Shown here piece after piece: positions 1 to 10,682 of a stretch of DNA of 64,000 bases. The position numbers and the translations under genes were made by a program. Each line of letters starts with the position of its first letter. Position 1 is the stretch's first letter. The DNA comes from Luteimonas terrae (GTDB lineage: Bacteria > Pseudomonadota > Gammaproteobacteria > Xanthomonadales > Xanthomonadaceae): the NCBI RefSeq assembly GCF_004358165.1, contig NZ_SMTG01000005.1, positions 124,001 through 188,000 on the forward strand. The letters run 5' to 3'. The notes under the pieces were generated by a model. It was given only the letters and a program-made list of their open reading frames with translations, was not told the DNA's origin and searched no databases.

Positions 1-563
1 TGGTCGTCGCCGGCGTGCTGTGGGCGCTGGGCCACGCGCCGGCGGAGATCGTCCGCGTGCTCGATGGGCTGTCGCCGATTGCCGGCCGCATGAACCGTCT
101 CGGTGGAGACGCGCAGCCGCTGGTCGTCGTCGACTATTCGCACAAGCCCGATCCGCTGCAGCAGGCGCTGCAGTCGCTGCGTGGCCATCTGCGCGGCGAA
201 CTGGTCTGCGTGTTCGGCTGTGGCGGCGAACGCGACACCGGCAAGCGGCCGCAGATGGCGGCGATCGCCGAGGCGCACGCCAACCGCGTGATCGTCACCG
301 ACGACAACCCGCGTCGGGAGGACGGCGATGCGATCGTGGCCGACATCTTGGCCGGCTTCGCGAAACCTGAGGCCGTGACCGTGGAGCGCGACCGCCGCCG
401 CGCGATCGAACGCGCGATCGGCGAGGCGCGGCCCGGTGACATCGTGCTGATCGCCGGCAAGGGCCACGAGCCCTACCAGGAAGTCGACGGCGTGCAGCAT
501 GCGTTCGACGATCGCGTCGTCGCACAGGCCGCGCTTGATGCCTACCGGGAGGCGCATTCGTGA
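1..563 (+). CDS. murE: UDP-MurNAc-tripeptide synthetase MurE, C-terminal part (5' truncated by window edge)
   Basis: This is the 3' portion of the Mur ligase that adds meso-diaminopimelate to UDP-MurNAc-L-Ala-D-Glu in the cytoplasm. The frame is open from base 3 at the window edge, so the true start lies outside. Visible are the linker GRM, the DYSHKPD segment at the start of the C-terminal ligase domain, and the DDNPR motif; in this family DNPR marks enzymes that use meso-DAP rather than lysine. The closing GKGHEPYQ motif is also present. Its stop overlaps the start of murF by four bases, so the two are translationally coupled. Identification is secure; only the length is unknown. Confidence 0.95.
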   Translation, partial: VVAGVLWALGHAPAEIVRVLDGLSPIAGRMNRLGGDAQPLVVVDYSHKPDPLQQALQSLRGHLRGELVCVFGCGGERDTGKRPQMAAIAEAHANRVIVTDDNPRREDGDAIVADILAGFAKPEAVTVERDRRRAIERAIGEARPGDIVLIAGKGHEPYQEVDGVQHAFDDRVVAQAALDAYREAHS

Positions 564-1942
564 TCCCGATGACCCTGGCCCGCATCGCGCAACTGGTCAA
601 CGGCCGCCTGCACGGCAGCGACGGCGCGTGCGACATCGATGCGCTCGTGACCGATACGCGCAAGCTCGATGCGATCGATGGCCGCGCCCTGCTGTTCGTC
701 GCGCTCAAGGGTGACCACTTCGACGGACACGACCATGTCGCGAAGGCCGCAGCCTCCGGCGCGCGCGCCGCACTGGTCGCGCGCGTGGTCGAGGTCGACA
801 TTCCGCAGATCGTCGTCGCCGACCCGCAGGTCGCGCTCGGTGCGCTGGCCGGCGCCGTGCAGCGCACGCGCGTCGCCACCGTCGTCGGCATCACCGGCAG
901 CAACGGCAAGACCAGCGTCAAGCAGCTGGTCGCCTCGGTGCTGTCTCGGCATGCCGAGACGTGCTTCAACCCAGGCAACCTCAACAACGAGATCGGCTTG
1001 CCGCTCTCGGTCCTCGATGCGCCGGAAGACGCGGCTTTCGCCGTCTACGAGATGGGCGCCGGCAAGCCGGGCGACATCGCCTATCTGACCGCGATCGCGC
1101 AGCCGCGCATCGCGCTGGTCAACAACATCGCGCCGGCGCACATGGAGCGCATGGGCAGCCTGCTGGGTATTGCCGATACCAAGGCCGCGATCTACGACGC
1201 GCTGCCGGCCGACGGCACCGCGGTCATCAACGCCGACGACGCCTTCGCGCCGTATTTCGCCGAGCGCGCGCACGGTCGCCGTCTCGTGCGTTTCGGTATC
1301 GACGCCAGCGCCGACGTGTCCGCACGCGACGTGCGCCTGGACGATGCCGGCGCGCGCTTCCGTCTGCTGACGCCCGCGGGCGAGGCCGACGTCACGCTGC
1401 CGCTGCCGGGCCGCCACAACGTGCGCAACGCGCTGGCCGCCACGGCCATCGCGCTCGCCGCCGGCGTGCCGCTGGCCACGATCGTCGCTGCGCTCGGCGC
1501 TGCCGAAGCCGTGGCCGGCCGTCTCGTGCGCCACGCACTGGCCGACGGTGCGGTGCTGATCGACGACAGCTACAACGCCAATCCCGGCTCGCTCAACGCC
1601 GCGATCGACACGCTGGCCGCCGCCAAGGGCGAGCGCTGGCTGGTGCTCGGCGATATGCGCGAGCTCGGCGGCGACGGTGCGGCGATGCACGCCCAGGCCG
1701 GCGTGCGCGCCAGGGCTGCCGGCATTGCGCGCCTCTACACGCTCGGCAGCCTGAGCGCGGCGGCGGCCGAGGCATTCGGCGAGGGCGCGCGCCGATTCGA
1801 CACCCACGAGGCGCTGATCGAAGCGCTGCGGGCCGATCTGCACGCCGATGCGCGCGTGCTGGTGAAGGGCTCGCGTGGCAGTGCGATGGACCGGGTGGTC
1901 ACCGCACTGCGCAACAACGAAGGAACCGGACATGCTGCTTGA
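560..1942 (+). CDS. murF: UDP-MurNAc-tripeptide:D-Ala-D-Ala ligase MurF
   Basis: The 460-residue cytoplasmic Mur ligase adds D-Ala-D-Ala to UDP-MurNAc-tripeptide, giving the pentapeptide precursor. The ATP-binding loop GSNGKT is at residues 113-118, followed by NLNNEIG, and the C-terminal domain has the DDSYNANP motif. Length matches the family (about 450). The start is GTG at 560, sharing bases with the murE stop (GTGA). The product is the substrate of MraY, the next gene, which begins inside the murF 3' end. Confidence 0.96.
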   Translation: MIPMTLARIAQLVNGRLHGSDGACDIDALVTDTRKLDAIDGRALLFVALKGDHFDGHDHVAKAAASGARAALVARVVEVDIPQIVVADPQVALGALAGAVQRTRVATVVGITGSNGKTSVKQLVASVLSRHAETCFNPGNLNNEIGLPLSVLDAPEDAAFAVYEMGAGKPGDIAYLTAIAQPRIALVNNIAPAHMERMGSLLGIADTKAAIYDALPADGTAVINADDAFAPYFAERAHGRRLVRFGIDASADVSARDVRLDDAGARFRLLTPAGEADVTLPLPGRHNVRNALAATAIALAAGVPLATIVAALGAAEAVAGRLVRHALADGAVLIDDSYNANPGSLNAAIDTLAAAKGERWLVLGDMRELGGDGAAMHAQAGVRARAAGIARLYTLGSLSAAAAEAFGEGARRFDTHEALIEALRADLHADARVLVKGSRGSAMDRVVTALRNNEGTGHAA

Positions 1943-3017
1943 ACTCGCCCGCTGGCTGCAGGGTCTGGAAGACTTCTTCAAGCTGTTCGAGTACCTGACG
2001 TTCCGCGGCATTCTCGCCGCGCTGACCTCGCTGCTGTTGTCGCTGTGGCTGGGTCCGGCGGTGATCCGCAAGCTCGCCCAGTTCAAAGGCGGCCAGCCGA
2101 TCCGGCAGGACGGCCCGCAGACGCATTTTTCCAAGGCCGGCACGCCGACCATGGGTGGCGCGCTGATCCTGCTGACGATCTTCCTGTCGGTGCTGCTGTG
2201 GGGCGACCTGCGCAACAAGTACGTCTGGGTCGTGATGGGCGTGATGGTGACCTTCGGCGCGATCGGCTGGTACGACGACTGGATCAAGATCGTCAAGCGC
2301 GATCCCAACGGCCTCAAGTCCCGCTGGAAGTATCTGCTGCAGTCGATCCTCGGCCTCGCCGCCGGCCTGTATCTGTATCTGTATGCCGATGTCGCCGCGG
2401 CGACCACGTTCTACGTGCCGCTGTTCAAGTCGATCGCGCTGCCGCTGGCCGGCATCAGCTTCGTCGCGATCGCGTATTTCTGGATCGTCGGCTTCTCCAA
2501 TGCGGTGAACCTGACCGACGGTCTCGACGGTCTGGCGATCATGCCGACCGTACTGGTCGCCTGCGGTCTGGGCGTGTTCGCCTACGCGTCGGGTAATGCG
2601 GTGTTCTCGAACTACCTGCAGATTCCGCAGGTGCCGGGCTCCGGTGAGCTGGTGATCATCTGCGCGGCGATCGCCGGCGCGGGTCTGGGCTTCCTGTGGT
2701 TCAACACCTATCCGGCCATGGTGTTCATGGGCGACATCGGCGCGCTGGCGCTGGGCGCGGTGCTCGGCACGATGGCGGTGATCGTGCGCCAGGAACTGGT
2801 GCTGGTGATCATGGGCGGCATCTTCGTCATCGAGACGCTGTCGGTGATGATCCAGGTCGCCAGCTTCAAGCTGACCGGCAAGCGCGTGTTCCGCATGGCG
2901 CCGATCCACCACCACTTCGAACTGAAGGGCTGGCCCGAACCCCGCGTGATCGTGCGCTTCTGGATCATCTCGGTGATCCTGGTGCTGATCGGCCTCGCCA
3001 CGTTGAAGGTGCGCTGA
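1932..3017 (+). CDS. mraY: Phospho-MurNAc-pentapeptide transferase MraY
   Basis: This integral membrane enzyme transfers phospho-MurNAc-pentapeptide to undecaprenyl phosphate, forming lipid I on the inner face of the cytoplasmic membrane. From ATG 1932 it has 361 residues, the usual length. I chose this start because an AAGGAA ribosome binding site precedes it and it begins MLLELARWL; the open frame extends further upstream into murF. The DD pair near residue 115, NLTDGLDG near 193-200, the MGD motif near 268 and the triple histidine near 326-328 are the known Mg/substrate motifs. It overlaps murF by 11 bases and ftsW by one. In E. coli murD would follow; here ftsW does. Confidence 0.96.
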   Translation: MLLELARWLQGLEDFFKLFEYLTFRGILAALTSLLLSLWLGPAVIRKLAQFKGGQPIRQDGPQTHFSKAGTPTMGGALILLTIFLSVLLWGDLRNKYVWVVMGVMVTFGAIGWYDDWIKIVKRDPNGLKSRWKYLLQSILGLAAGLYLYLYADVAAATTFYVPLFKSIALPLAGISFVAIAYFWIVGFSNAVNLTDGLDGLAIMPTVLVACGLGVFAYASGNAVFSNYLQIPQVPGSGELVIICAAIAGAGLGFLWFNTYPAMVFMGDIGALALGAVLGTMAVIVRQELVLVIMGGIFVIETLSVMIQVASFKLTGKRVFRMAPIHHHFELKGWPEPRVIVRFWIISVILVLIGLATLKVR

Positions 3018-4357
3018 TGGCCCGCGCCCACGATCCGATGTCCTACGACAGCGCCTCCGCCCGTCAGGCCACGCGGCTCGACGACATCGCTGGCCGCTTC
3101 GACCCGTGGCTGGTCGGCATTATCGTCGCGATCGCGACGCTGGGCGTGATCATGGTCGCGTCCAGCTCGATCGCAATCGGCGAAGACCTCGACGTCGGCC
3201 GTTACCACTTCCTGACCCGTCACCTGATGTTCCTGGCCATCGGCCTGGCGCTGGCGGTCACGGTGATGCGCACCGAGCTCAAGACGGTCGAAAAGTACGA
3301 CCGCTTCCTGCTGCTGGGCTGCGTGGGCCTGCTGCTGCTGGTGTTCGTGCCGGGCCTGGGGCGTTCGGTCAACGGCGCGCACCGCTGGATCTGGCTCGGC
3401 GTGTCCAACTTCCAGGTCGTCGAAGCGGTCAAGGTGATCTACATCGTGTGGCTGGCCAGCTATCTGGTGCGCTTCCGCGACGACGTCAACGCGACCTGGG
3501 GCGCGATGCTCAAGCCGATCGGCGTGGCCGTGGTGCTGGTCGCGCTGCTGCTGCTGCAGCCCGACTTCGGTTCGTCGATGCTGCTGCTCGGCGTGACCGG
3601 CGGCATGCTGGTGCTCGGCGGCGGTCACCTGCAGCGCATGATGCTGCCGGTCATCGGCCTGCTGCCGCTGGTGATCGGTGTGGCGGTGCTCGAGCCCTAT
3701 CGCATGCGCCGCATCACGTCCTTCATGAATCCCTGGGAAGACCAGCTCGGCGCCGGCTACCAGCTCAGCAACGCGCTGATGGCGGTCGGTCGCGGCGAGT
3801 TCTCGGGCGTGGGCCTGGGCGCTTCGGTGCAGAAGCTGTCCTACCTGCCCGAAGCGCACACCGACTTCATCTTCTCGGTGCTCGCCGAAGAGCTCGGCTT
3901 CCTCGGCGTGTGCCTGGTGATCGGCCTGTTCGTTGCGCTGGTCGGCCGCGCGCTGTGGGTGGGTCTGAAATGCGTCGAGATGCGCCGCCACTTCGCCGGC
4001 TACTGCGCCTTCGGCGTGGCGCTGATGATCGGCATGCAGAGCCTGGTGTCGATCGGCGTGAACCTCGGACTGCTGCCGACCAAGGGCCTGACCCTGCCGC
4101 TGGTCTCGTCGGGCGGCTCCAGCGTGATGATGACCTGCGTGGCGATGGGGCTGCTGCTGCGCGTGTCCTACGAACTCGACCGCGCCCAGCGCCAGGTCGC
4201 ACGGCTGCGCGGCGATGCCGCGGCGCCTGCGCCGGCCGGCCCGGTCCCCCCCACCACCCAGCCCCCGCTGCCCGTGCAGTCGGCGTCGCTGTCGCGCGGC
4301 ACCAGCCGCCTGCAGCAGCGCGTCGAGCCGAGCTTCGGCGGCAGGAGCAACGCATGA
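3017..4357 (+). CDS. ftsW: Lipid II polymerase / division protein FtsW
   Basis: This SEDS-family polytopic membrane protein polymerises septal peptidoglycan with FtsI. The 446-residue product has a hydrophilic N-terminus, about ten membrane segments between residues 30 and 405, and the late conserved stretch containing KGLTLPLVSSGGSS. A proline-rich cytoplasmic tail of about 40 residues follows, longer than in E. coli (414 residues total). The start at ATG 3017 overlaps the mraY stop (TGATG), and the stop overlaps the murC start (ATGA). The direct ftsW-murC junction means murG is not in its usual place. Confidence 0.95.
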   Translation: MARAHDPMSYDSASARQATRLDDIAGRFDPWLVGIIVAIATLGVIMVASSSIAIGEDLDVGRYHFLTRHLMFLAIGLALAVTVMRTELKTVEKYDRFLLLGCVGLLLLVFVPGLGRSVNGAHRWIWLGVSNFQVVEAVKVIYIVWLASYLVRFRDDVNATWGAMLKPIGVAVVLVALLLLQPDFGSSMLLLGVTGGMLVLGGGHLQRMMLPVIGLLPLVIGVAVLEPYRMRRITSFMNPWEDQLGAGYQLSNALMAVGRGEFSGVGLGASVQKLSYLPEAHTDFIFSVLAEELGFLGVCLVIGLFVALVGRALWVGLKCVEMRRHFAGYCAFGVALMIGMQSLVSIGVNLGLLPTKGLTLPLVSSGGSSVMMTCVAMGLLLRVSYELDRAQRQVARLRGDAAAPAPAGPVPPTTQPPLPVQSASLSRGTSRLQQRVEPSFGGRSNA

Positions 4358-5808
4358 TCCGTCGTCTCCACCAGACCCGCGGCCTGTCGAAGGAAGACTT
4401 CGCCAAGGTCTTCTCGCGCGTGCATTTCGTCGGCATCGGTGGCACCGGCATGAGCGGCATCGCCGAAGTGCTGTGCACGCTGGGCTACAAGGTCTCGGGC
4501 TCGGATACCGCCGACAGCGCCACCACGCGCCGTCTCGCGCGTCTCGGCGCGACCGTGCATCGCGGCCACGCCGCGGCCAACGTGCTCGGCACCGATTGCA
4601 TCGTCGTGTCGAGCGCGATCCGCCCCGACAATCCGGAGCTGATGGAAGCGCGCGCGCAGCGCATCCCGATCGTGCCGCGCGCCGAGATGCTGGCCGAACT
4701 GATGCGCTTCCGCCGCGGCATCGCCGTTGCCGGCACGCACGGCAAGACCACGACCACCTCGCTGACGGCGAGCATCCTCGCCGAGGGCGGCATGGACCCG
4801 ACCTTCGTCGTCGGCGGCCAGTTGCTCGCCGCCGGTGCGAACGCGCGTCTGGGCAGCGGCGACTGGCTGGTGGCCGAGGCGGACGAGAGCGACGGCAGCT
4901 TCCTGCGCCTCAATCCGCTGATTGCGATCGTCACCAACATCGACGCCGACCACCTGGAGAACTACGGCGGCGACTTCGCACGCGTGCAGGCCGCCTTCCA
5001 TGAATTCCTGCACCGCCTGCCGTTCTACGGTCTGGCGGTGCTGTGCATCGACGATGCCGAAGTCGCGCGTCTGGCCGCGGACACGCCGCGCCACGTGATG
5101 ACCTACGGCGTGTCGAGCGATGCCGACGTGCGCGCCGAGGACATCGAACAGGACGGCGCGGCGATGGCTTTCACGCTGTGTCTGCCCGAGCAGAACCGCA
5201 TCCGCGTGCGTCTCGCGCTGCCGGGTCGCCACAACGTGCTCAACGCGCTGGCCGCGGCTGCGGTCGGCTGGCAGCTCGGCGTCGCGCCGGAAGCCATCGC
5301 CGCCGCGCTCGGCAGCTTCGAGGGCATCGGCCGTCGCTTCAATCTGCTGGGCGAAGTGATCACGCCGACCGGTGCGCGCGTGCAGCTGGTCGACGACTAC
5401 GGCCATCACCCCAAGGAACTCGCCGCGGTGTTCGAAGCCGCGCGCGGCGGCTGGGGTGACCGTCGTCTGGTCGTCGCGTTCCAGCCGCACCGCTACAGCC
5501 GCACCCGCGACCTGTTCGACGATTTCGCCGGCGTGCTGTCGGACGTCGACGCGCTGGTGCTGACCGAGGTCTATCCGGCCGGCGAAGCGCCGATCGCGGG
5601 TGCCGATGCCAAGGCGCTGGCACGTGCGATCCGCGCGCGCGGCCGCATCGACCCCGTCGTCGTCGGCGGCGCCGACGAACTGGCCGGCGTGCTGCCGGAC
5701 ATGCTGCGCGATGGCGACCTGCTGCTGATGATGGGCGCCGGCGACATCGGCGCGGCCGTGCAGCAGCTCGCGCAGGGCGGATTCCAGAAGCCGGAGACCG
5801 CACGATGA
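4354..5808 (+). CDS. murC: UDP-N-acetylmuramate:L-alanine ligase MurC
   Basis: The 484-residue enzyme adds L-alanine to UDP-MurNAc, the first step of the stem peptide. It has an N-terminal Rossmann-type GIGGTGMSG motif (residues 28-36), the ATP loop GTHGKTTT (127-134), ADESDGS, the NIDADH motif and the C-terminal DDYGHHP. The open frame runs far upstream through ftsW in another frame, so I take ATG 4354, which overlaps the ftsW stop as ATGA and gives the family length. It is in turn overlapped by ddl. Confidence 0.96.
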   Translation: MIRRLHQTRGLSKEDFAKVFSRVHFVGIGGTGMSGIAEVLCTLGYKVSGSDTADSATTRRLARLGATVHRGHAAANVLGTDCIVVSSAIRPDNPELMEARAQRIPIVPRAEMLAELMRFRRGIAVAGTHGKTTTTSLTASILAEGGMDPTFVVGGQLLAAGANARLGSGDWLVAEADESDGSFLRLNPLIAIVTNIDADHLENYGGDFARVQAAFHEFLHRLPFYGLAVLCIDDAEVARLAADTPRHVMTYGVSSDADVRAEDIEQDGAAMAFTLCLPEQNRIRVRLALPGRHNVLNALAAAAVGWQLGVAPEAIAAALGSFEGIGRRFNLLGEVITPTGARVQLVDDYGHHPKELAAVFEAARGGWGDRRLVVAFQPHRYSRTRDLFDDFAGVLSDVDALVLTEVYPAGEAPIAGADAKALARAIRARGRIDPVVVGGADELAGVLPDMLRDGDLLLMMGAGDIGAAVQQLAQGGFQKPETAR

Positions 5809-6779
5809 GCCTGACGCTGTCGCCGCCGCGCTTCACCGATCCGGCCGTGTTCGGCCGCGTCGCCGTGCTGCTGGGCGGTCCGGGTTCCGAGCGCGAAGTC
5901 TCGCTGCAGTCGGGGCAGGGCGTGCTCGACGCATTGCGCGCGCGCGGCGTCGATGCGCACGCCATCGACGGCGTGCCGGAGCTGGCCAAGGCCATCGTCG
6001 CCGGCGAGTTCGACCGCGTCTTCAACATCCTGCACGGCGGCGACGGCGAGAACGGCGTGGTGCAGGGTCTGTGCGAGGCGTTCGCGATTCCCTACACCGG
6101 CTCGCGCGTGCTCGGCTCGGCGCTGACCATGGACAAGATCCGCACCAAGCAGGTGTGGATGAGCCTCGACCTGCCGACGCCGCGCTATCGCCGTCTGCAG
6201 CCGGGCGACGACGTGCACGCTGCCGCGCGCGCGATCGGCCTGCCGGTCATCATCAAACCGTCGAAGGAAGGCTCCAGCGTCGGCATCAGCCGCGTGTTCG
6301 CCGATGCCGATCTCGAAGCCGCCGTCGCGCTGGCCGCGCGCTACCCGGGCGAGCTGCTGATGGAGCAGATGGTCGAGGGCGACGAGCTGACCGTCGCGGT
6401 CATCGAGGATGTCGACGGCCCACTGGCGCTGCCGTCGATCCGCATCGTGCCCAAAGGCGCCTGGTACGACTACGAAGCCAAGTACATTTCCGACGACACG
6501 CAGTACCTGTGCCCCGGCCTGGACGGCGAGGACGAGGTGCGCATCGGCGCACTCGCCGTCGATGCCTTCGTCGCCGCAGGCTGCAGCGGCTGGGGCCGCG
6601 TCGACGTCATGCGTGACAGGCGCACCGGCGCCTTGCTGCTGCTGGAAGTGAACACCGCGCCGGGCATGACCAGCCACTCGCTGGTGCCCAAGGCCGCAGC
6701 TTCGATCGGCATCGATTATCCGGCGCTGTGCTGGCGCGTGCTCGAGGCCACGATTCCGGTGGAGGTGGCCGCGCGATGA
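5805..6779 (+). CDS. ddlB: D-alanine:D-alanine ligase
   Basis: This ATP-grasp enzyme makes D-Ala-D-Ala, the dipeptide used by MurF. The 324-residue protein shows the N-terminal [10 protein letters not shown] motif, the LHGGDGENG loop, the ATP-grasp region around IKPSKEGSS, and the metal-binding EVNTAPGMT near the C-terminus. Genes on both sides overlap by four bases (ATGA at the murC end and again at ftsQ), so the run murC-ddl-ftsQ-ftsA is one translationally coupled unit. I use ddlB because of its place in the division cluster. Confidence 0.94.
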   Translation: MSLTLSPPRFTDPAVFGRVAVLLGGPGSEREVSLQSGQGVLDALRARGVDAHAIDGVPELAKAIVAGEFDRVFNILHGGDGENGVVQGLCEAFAIPYTGSRVLGSALTMDKIRTKQVWMSLDLPTPRYRRLQPGDDVHAAARAIGLPVIIKPSKEGSSVGISRVFADADLEAAVALAARYPGELLMEQMVEGDELTVAVIEDVDGPLALPSIRIVPKGAWYDYEAKYISDDTQYLCPGLDGEDEVRIGALAVDAFVAAGCSGWGRVDVMRDRRTGALLLLEVNTAPGMTSHSLVPKAAASIGIDYPALCWRVLEATIPVEVAAR

Positions 6780-7591
6780 ACCAGGCGTTCGGCACGGCGT
6801 TGCGGGTCCTGGCCTGGGCACTGGCGATCGCGCTGGTGGCACTGCCGGTGGTCGCCGTCGTCAACGGCTGGATCGGCGCCGAGCGCTGGCCGCTGCGCGT
6901 GTTGCGCGTCAACGACGGCCTGGAGCAGGTCGACACCGCACGCGTGCGCGCCGCGGTGCTGCCGCACGCGCAGCGTGGATTCTTCGCCGTCGACCTGGGC
7001 GATGCGCAGCGCGATGTCGCGCGCGTGCCGTGGGTCGCCGGCGTCGAAGTGCGCAAGAAGTGGCCCGACGTGCTGGAAGTGCGTATCGCCGAACACGTGC
7101 CGTTCGCGCATTGGGGCGAAGGGCGCCTGCTGTCGACGCGCGGTCGCCTGTTCGCCGCCGAAGGCGTGGAGGCACCGGCCGACATGCCGCGTTTCGACGG
7201 GCCGGAGAACCGCATCGCCGAGATCGTCGCGCTCTACAACGAATCGCGCGACCTGTTCGGTGGCGCCGGCGTGCGTGTCGAACGCGTGGCGCTGGACGCG
7301 CGCGGCAGCTGGCAGCTCACCCTGTCGAGCGGCACCGAGGTCGTCGTCGGCAGCCAGGAAGCGCGCCTGCGCCTCGCACGGTTCGCCCGCATGCTGCCGC
7401 GCCTGACCACCGGCCGCGAAGACGCGCTTGCGCGCGCCGATCTCCGTTACACCAACGGCTTCGCCCTCGTCTGGGCGACGCCCGCCGCCAGCGAAGCGGC
7501 TGCCGGCGCCGCCGCGCCGCTCGACGCCTCCACGCAGCGCGTCGCCGCACACATCTCCGTCCACCGCATCCAGAAGCACGACCTCACATGA
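6776..7591 (+). CDS. ftsQ: Cell division protein FtsQ
   Basis: FtsQ is a single-pass inner membrane protein that joins the FtsB/FtsL subcomplex in the divisome. The 271-residue product has a short cytoplasmic N-terminus, one membrane segment at about residues 9-30 and a periplasmic POTRA domain from about residue 40. I chose ATG 6776, which overlaps the ddl stop, over an upstream in-frame start at 6728 that would add 16 residues inside ddl. The C-terminal 30 residues are alanine-rich and probably disordered. It overlaps ftsA by four bases. Confidence 0.92.
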   Translation: MNQAFGTALRVLAWALAIALVALPVVAVVNGWIGAERWPLRVLRVNDGLEQVDTARVRAAVLPHAQRGFFAVDLGDAQRDVARVPWVAGVEVRKKWPDVLEVRIAEHVPFAHWGEGRLLSTRGRLFAAEGVEAPADMPRFDGPENRIAEIVALYNESRDLFGGAGVRVERVALDARGSWQLTLSSGTEVVVGSQEARLRLARFARMLPRLTTGREDALARADLRYTNGFALVWATPAASEAAAGAAAPLDASTQRVAAHISVHRIQKHDLT

Positions 7592-8823
7592 ACCGCAAAG
7601 GCGACAAGACGCTCATCGTCGGACTCGACATCGGCACCTCGAAAGTGGTGGCGCTGGTCGGCGAGTACTCGCCCGGCAATCCGATCGAGGTCATCGGCAT
7701 CGGCAGCCACGAGTCGCGCGGGCTCAAGCGCGGCGTGGTGGTCGACATCGAATCGACGGTGCAATCGATCCAGCGCGCCGTCGAGGAAGCCGAGCTGATG
7801 GCCGGCTGCGAGATCCGCTCGGTCTACGCGTCGATCTCCGGCAACCATGTGCAGTGCCGCAACTCGCCGGGCATCGTGCCGATCCGCGACAACGAAGTGA
7901 CCTGGGCCGATCTGGACCGCGTGCTCGACGCCGCCAAGGCGGTCGCAATCCCGGCCGACCAGAAGATCCTGCACGCGATTCCGCGCGAGTACGTGCTCGA
8001 CGATTCGCAGGAAGGCATCCGCAACCCGGTCGGCATGACCGGCGTGCGCCTGGAAGTGCATGCGCATCTCGTGGTCTGCGCGCAGTCGGCGGCGGCCAAC
8101 ATCAGCAAGTGCGTGCAGCGCTGCGGCCTGCAGATCGATGATCTGATCCTCTCGTCACTGGCATCGAGCACTGCGGTGCTGACCAGCGACGAGCGCGAAC
8201 TCGGCGTGGTGCTGGTCGATATGGGCGCGGGCACGACGGATCTCGCGGTATTCGTCGGCGGTGCGATCTGCCACACGGCCTCGCTGCCGATCGCCGGCGA
8301 CAAGGTCACCGAGGACATCGCGCACATGCTGCGCACGCCGACGCCGGAAGCCGAACAGATCAAGGTCCGCTACGCCTGCGCGCTGGCGCAGCTGGCGACC
8401 AGCGAGGAATCGATCCAGGTGCCGAGCGTCGGCGATCGTCCGCCGCGGCGTCTGCCGCGCCAGTCGCTGGCGCAGGCGGTGCAGGCGCGCTACGAGGAAA
8501 TCTTCGAGATGGTGCAGGCCGAACTGCGCCGCTCGGGCTTCGAGCAGCACGTCCGCGCCGGCATGGTGCTGACCGGTGGCGCCTCGAAGATGGAAGGCGT
8601 GGTCGAACTCGCCGAAGAGATGCTGCAGATGCCGGTACGCGTGGGCATTCCGCAGCACGTGACCGGCCTGGGCGAAGTGGTCGGCAATCCGGTGCACGCC
8701 AGCGGTGTGGGCCTGCTGCTGATGGGCAGCCAGATCGAACACCCGCGGCGTCCGGTGGTTTCCGGCGGCCGCGCCGGCGGTTGGCTGAAGAAGATGTGGG
8801 CGCGGTTCAACGGCGAATTCTGA
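7588..8823 (+). CDS. ftsA: Cell division protein FtsA
   Basis: FtsA is an actin-like ATPase that tethers FtsZ to the membrane. The 411-residue protein starts at ATG 7588, overlapping ftsQ, and carries the actin-fold phosphate loops (GLDIGTSKV at the N-terminus and DMGAGTTDLAV in the middle) and the late GGASKMEG motif. The C-terminus ends in a short basic amphipathic helix (GGWLKKMWARF), the membrane-targeting sequence of the family. A 135-base gap separates it from ftsZ, which therefore has its own ribosome binding site. Confidence 0.96.
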   Translation: MNRKGDKTLIVGLDIGTSKVVALVGEYSPGNPIEVIGIGSHESRGLKRGVVVDIESTVQSIQRAVEEAELMAGCEIRSVYASISGNHVQCRNSPGIVPIRDNEVTWADLDRVLDAAKAVAIPADQKILHAIPREYVLDDSQEGIRNPVGMTGVRLEVHAHLVVCAQSAAANISKCVQRCGLQIDDLILSSLASSTAVLTSDERELGVVLVDMGAGTTDLAVFVGGAICHTASLPIAGDKVTEDIAHMLRTPTPEAEQIKVRYACALAQLATSEESIQVPSVGDRPPRRLPRQSLAQAVQARYEEIFEMVQAELRRSGFEQHVRAGMVLTGGASKMEGVVELAEEMLQMPVRVGIPQHVTGLGEVVGNPVHASGVGLLLMGSQIEHPRRPVVSGGRAGGWLKKMWARFNGEF

Positions 8824-8958
8824 TTCGCGCCATGCGGGACGCGGCGGGCGGGGCGACGGCGACGAGAGCAAGTGCGGCACGCGACACCTAAACCAATTGA
8901 TGCCGGGACGGACGTGGACACCACGCCGCACCCGGCCCGAACCCAGAGGACGACGGAC

Positions 8959-10236
8959 ATGGCACATTTCGAACTGGTCGAGAAGATGGCTCCAAACGCG
9001 GTGATCAAGGTCATCGGCGTCGGCGGCGGCGGCGGCAACGCGGTCGCGCACATGGTCAACAACAGCGTCGACGGCGTGGAGTTCATCACCGCCAACACCG
9101 ACGCGCAGGCGATCAAGAACTGCGGCGCCAAGCTGCAGCTGCAGCTCGGCAGCAGCGTCACCAAGGGTCTGGGCGCAGGCGCCAACCCGGAGGTTGGTCG
9201 TCAAGCGGCTCTGGAAGACCGCGAGATCATCATGGACGCGCTGCAGGGCGCCGACATGGTGTTCATCACCGCCGGCATGGGCGGCGGCACCGGCACCGGC
9301 GCCGCGCCGGTCGTGGCACAGCTCGCCAAGGAGATGGGCATCCTGACCGTCGCCGTGGTCACCAAGCCGTTCCCGTTCGAAGGCCGTCGCCGCATGCAGG
9401 TTGCGCTCAAGGGCATCGAAGAGATGTCGGCGCACTGCGACTCGCTGATCACCATTCCGAACGAGAAGCTGATCACCGTCCTCGGCCGCAACGCCACGAT
9501 GATCCAGGCTTTCCGCGCCGCCAACGACGTGCTGCTGGGCGCCGTGCAGGGCATCGCCGATCTGATCGTCCGTCCGGGCCTGATCAACGTCGACTTCGCC
9601 GACGTGCGCACCGTCATGTCCGAGATGGGCCTGGCGATGATGGGCACGGGCCTGGCCCGTGGCGACGACCGCGCCCAGGCTGCCGCGGAAGCCGCGATCC
9701 AGAACCCGCTGCTAGACGACGTCAACCTGGCCGGCGCCAACGGCATTCTGGTCAACATCACCGCCGGCGCGGACTTCACGATGGCCGAGTTCGACGAAGT
9801 CGGCCGCACCGTCGAGAACTTCGCCAGCGAGGACGCGACCATCGTCATCGGCACCGTGCTCGATCCCGACATGCAGGACGAAGTCCGCGTGACCGTGGTC
9901 GCTACCGGCCTCAACCGCGCCCCGGCGCGCGCCAGCGGCTACGACGGCCAGGGCGCCAGCCGCGGCAAGCCGCAGGTGCAGCTGATCAGCAACAACCAGC
10001 GTGGCCTGCGCGACGGCACGACCGGCATGCTGATCGACGACGAGTCCGACGCCGTGGCCGCCTACAGCCCGGGCCACAGCATCGCGTCCTCGCTGCGTGG
10101 CAACGGCGGCGCGTCCGCTTCGCCCGCGCGCAGCAGCGCACGTCCGGAAGCCTCGGATGCGCCCAAGGTCGCCGACTTCGGCAGCGACAGCAGCTACCTG
10201 GATATTCCTGCTTTCCTGCGTCGCCAGGCTGACTGA
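8959..10236 (+). CDS. ftsZ: Cell division GTPase FtsZ
   Basis: This tubulin-like GTPase forms the division ring. The 425-residue protein has the N-terminal GVGGGGGNA loop, the tubulin signature GGGTGTG near 108-114, and the T7 loop NVDFADV. A variable linker follows, ending in the conserved C-terminal peptide [11 protein letters not shown] that binds FtsA and ZipA. ATG 8959 is chosen because AGAGGA lies just upstream and the protein then begins MAHFELVE as in relatives; the open frame extends 29 codons further. The last 20 coding bases are copied again downstream (see the direct repeat). Confidence 0.97.
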   Translation: MAHFELVEKMAPNAVIKVIGVGGGGGNAVAHMVNNSVDGVEFITANTDAQAIKNCGAKLQLQLGSSVTKGLGAGANPEVGRQAALEDREIIMDALQGADMVFITAGMGGGTGTGAAPVVAQLAKEMGILTVAVVTKPFPFEGRRRMQVALKGIEEMSAHCDSLITIPNEKLITVLGRNATMIQAFRAANDVLLGAVQGIADLIVRPGLINVDFADVRTVMSEMGLAMMGTGLARGDDRAQAAAEAAIQNPLLDDVNLAGANGILVNITAGADFTMAEFDEVGRTVENFASEDATIVIGTVLDPDMQDEVRVTVVATGLNRAPARASGYDGQGASRGKPQVQLISNNQRGLRDGTTGMLIDDESDAVAAYSPGHSIASSLRGNGGASASPARSSARPEASDAPKVADFGSDSSYLDIPAFLRRQAD

Positions 10237-10365
10237 TGCCGTCCCTGGCGCAGATCATCGGCTCCGGCAAGTCCGGCCCCGCCATCCATGGCCGGGCGCG
10301 CGACGAAGCGCGAGGCGTTGCCTCGCAAGCGCTCCGTCTTGCCCTGCGTCGTCAGGCTGACTGAT
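10215..10365. repeat. 23-bp direct repeat of the ftsZ 3' end enclosing a 105-bp palindromic insert
   Basis: Bases 10215-10237 (the last codons and stop of ftsZ) recur at 10343-10365 with a single mismatch. The 105 bases between them contain a perfect 7-bp stem (10310-10316 with 10320-10326, three-base loop). The surrounding bases extend this palindrome imperfectly, with GACG near 10302 and CGTC near 10336. The arrangement looks like a small inserted or duplicated element; no known element was recognised. Confidence 0.6.
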
Positions 10366-10497
10366 CCGCGTCACCCGCGGCGGTCCATGGCTCGCGCACC
10401 GGTTTGACGGTGCGCGGCGATGCACCGCCGCCGCATGGCGGCCCGTCCTCCCGCCATGAAGTGCCCGGCGTCGCGTTGTCCGCGCGTCGCCTTTTGG

Positions 10498-10527
10498 GTC
10501 CACCGGGCTGTCCCGGTGGACCGTTTT
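10498..10527 (+). terminator. Intrinsic terminator after ftsZ
   Basis: A perfect 10-bp stem (10498-10507 with 10512-10521) with a four-base CTGT loop is followed by CGTTTTCC. The U-run lies on the plus-strand transcript only. It would end the division-gene transcript before lpxC, so lpxC needs its own promoter. Confidence 0.75.
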
Positions 10528-10585
10528 CCGACGCTGTGATGCGGCGCCCTGCGCATTCATTGCGACCGCGGCCGGCCTCGACACT

Positions 10586-10615
10586 TTGTTCAGGTTCAGC
10601 CGGCGCCGTGATAAT
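10586..10615 (+). promoter_or_regulatory. Candidate sigma-70 promoter of lpxC
   Basis: TTGTTC (10586-10591) and GATAAT (10610-10615) are separated by 18 bases and lie about 70 bases before the lpxC start, just after the terminator. This is pattern matching only. Confidence 0.5.
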
Positions 10616-10682
10616 CTGCCCCCCGGTTCCGATGACAGTCCGATGACGGACGCCCGGCGCCTCCCTTCTTGCGGACACCCCC

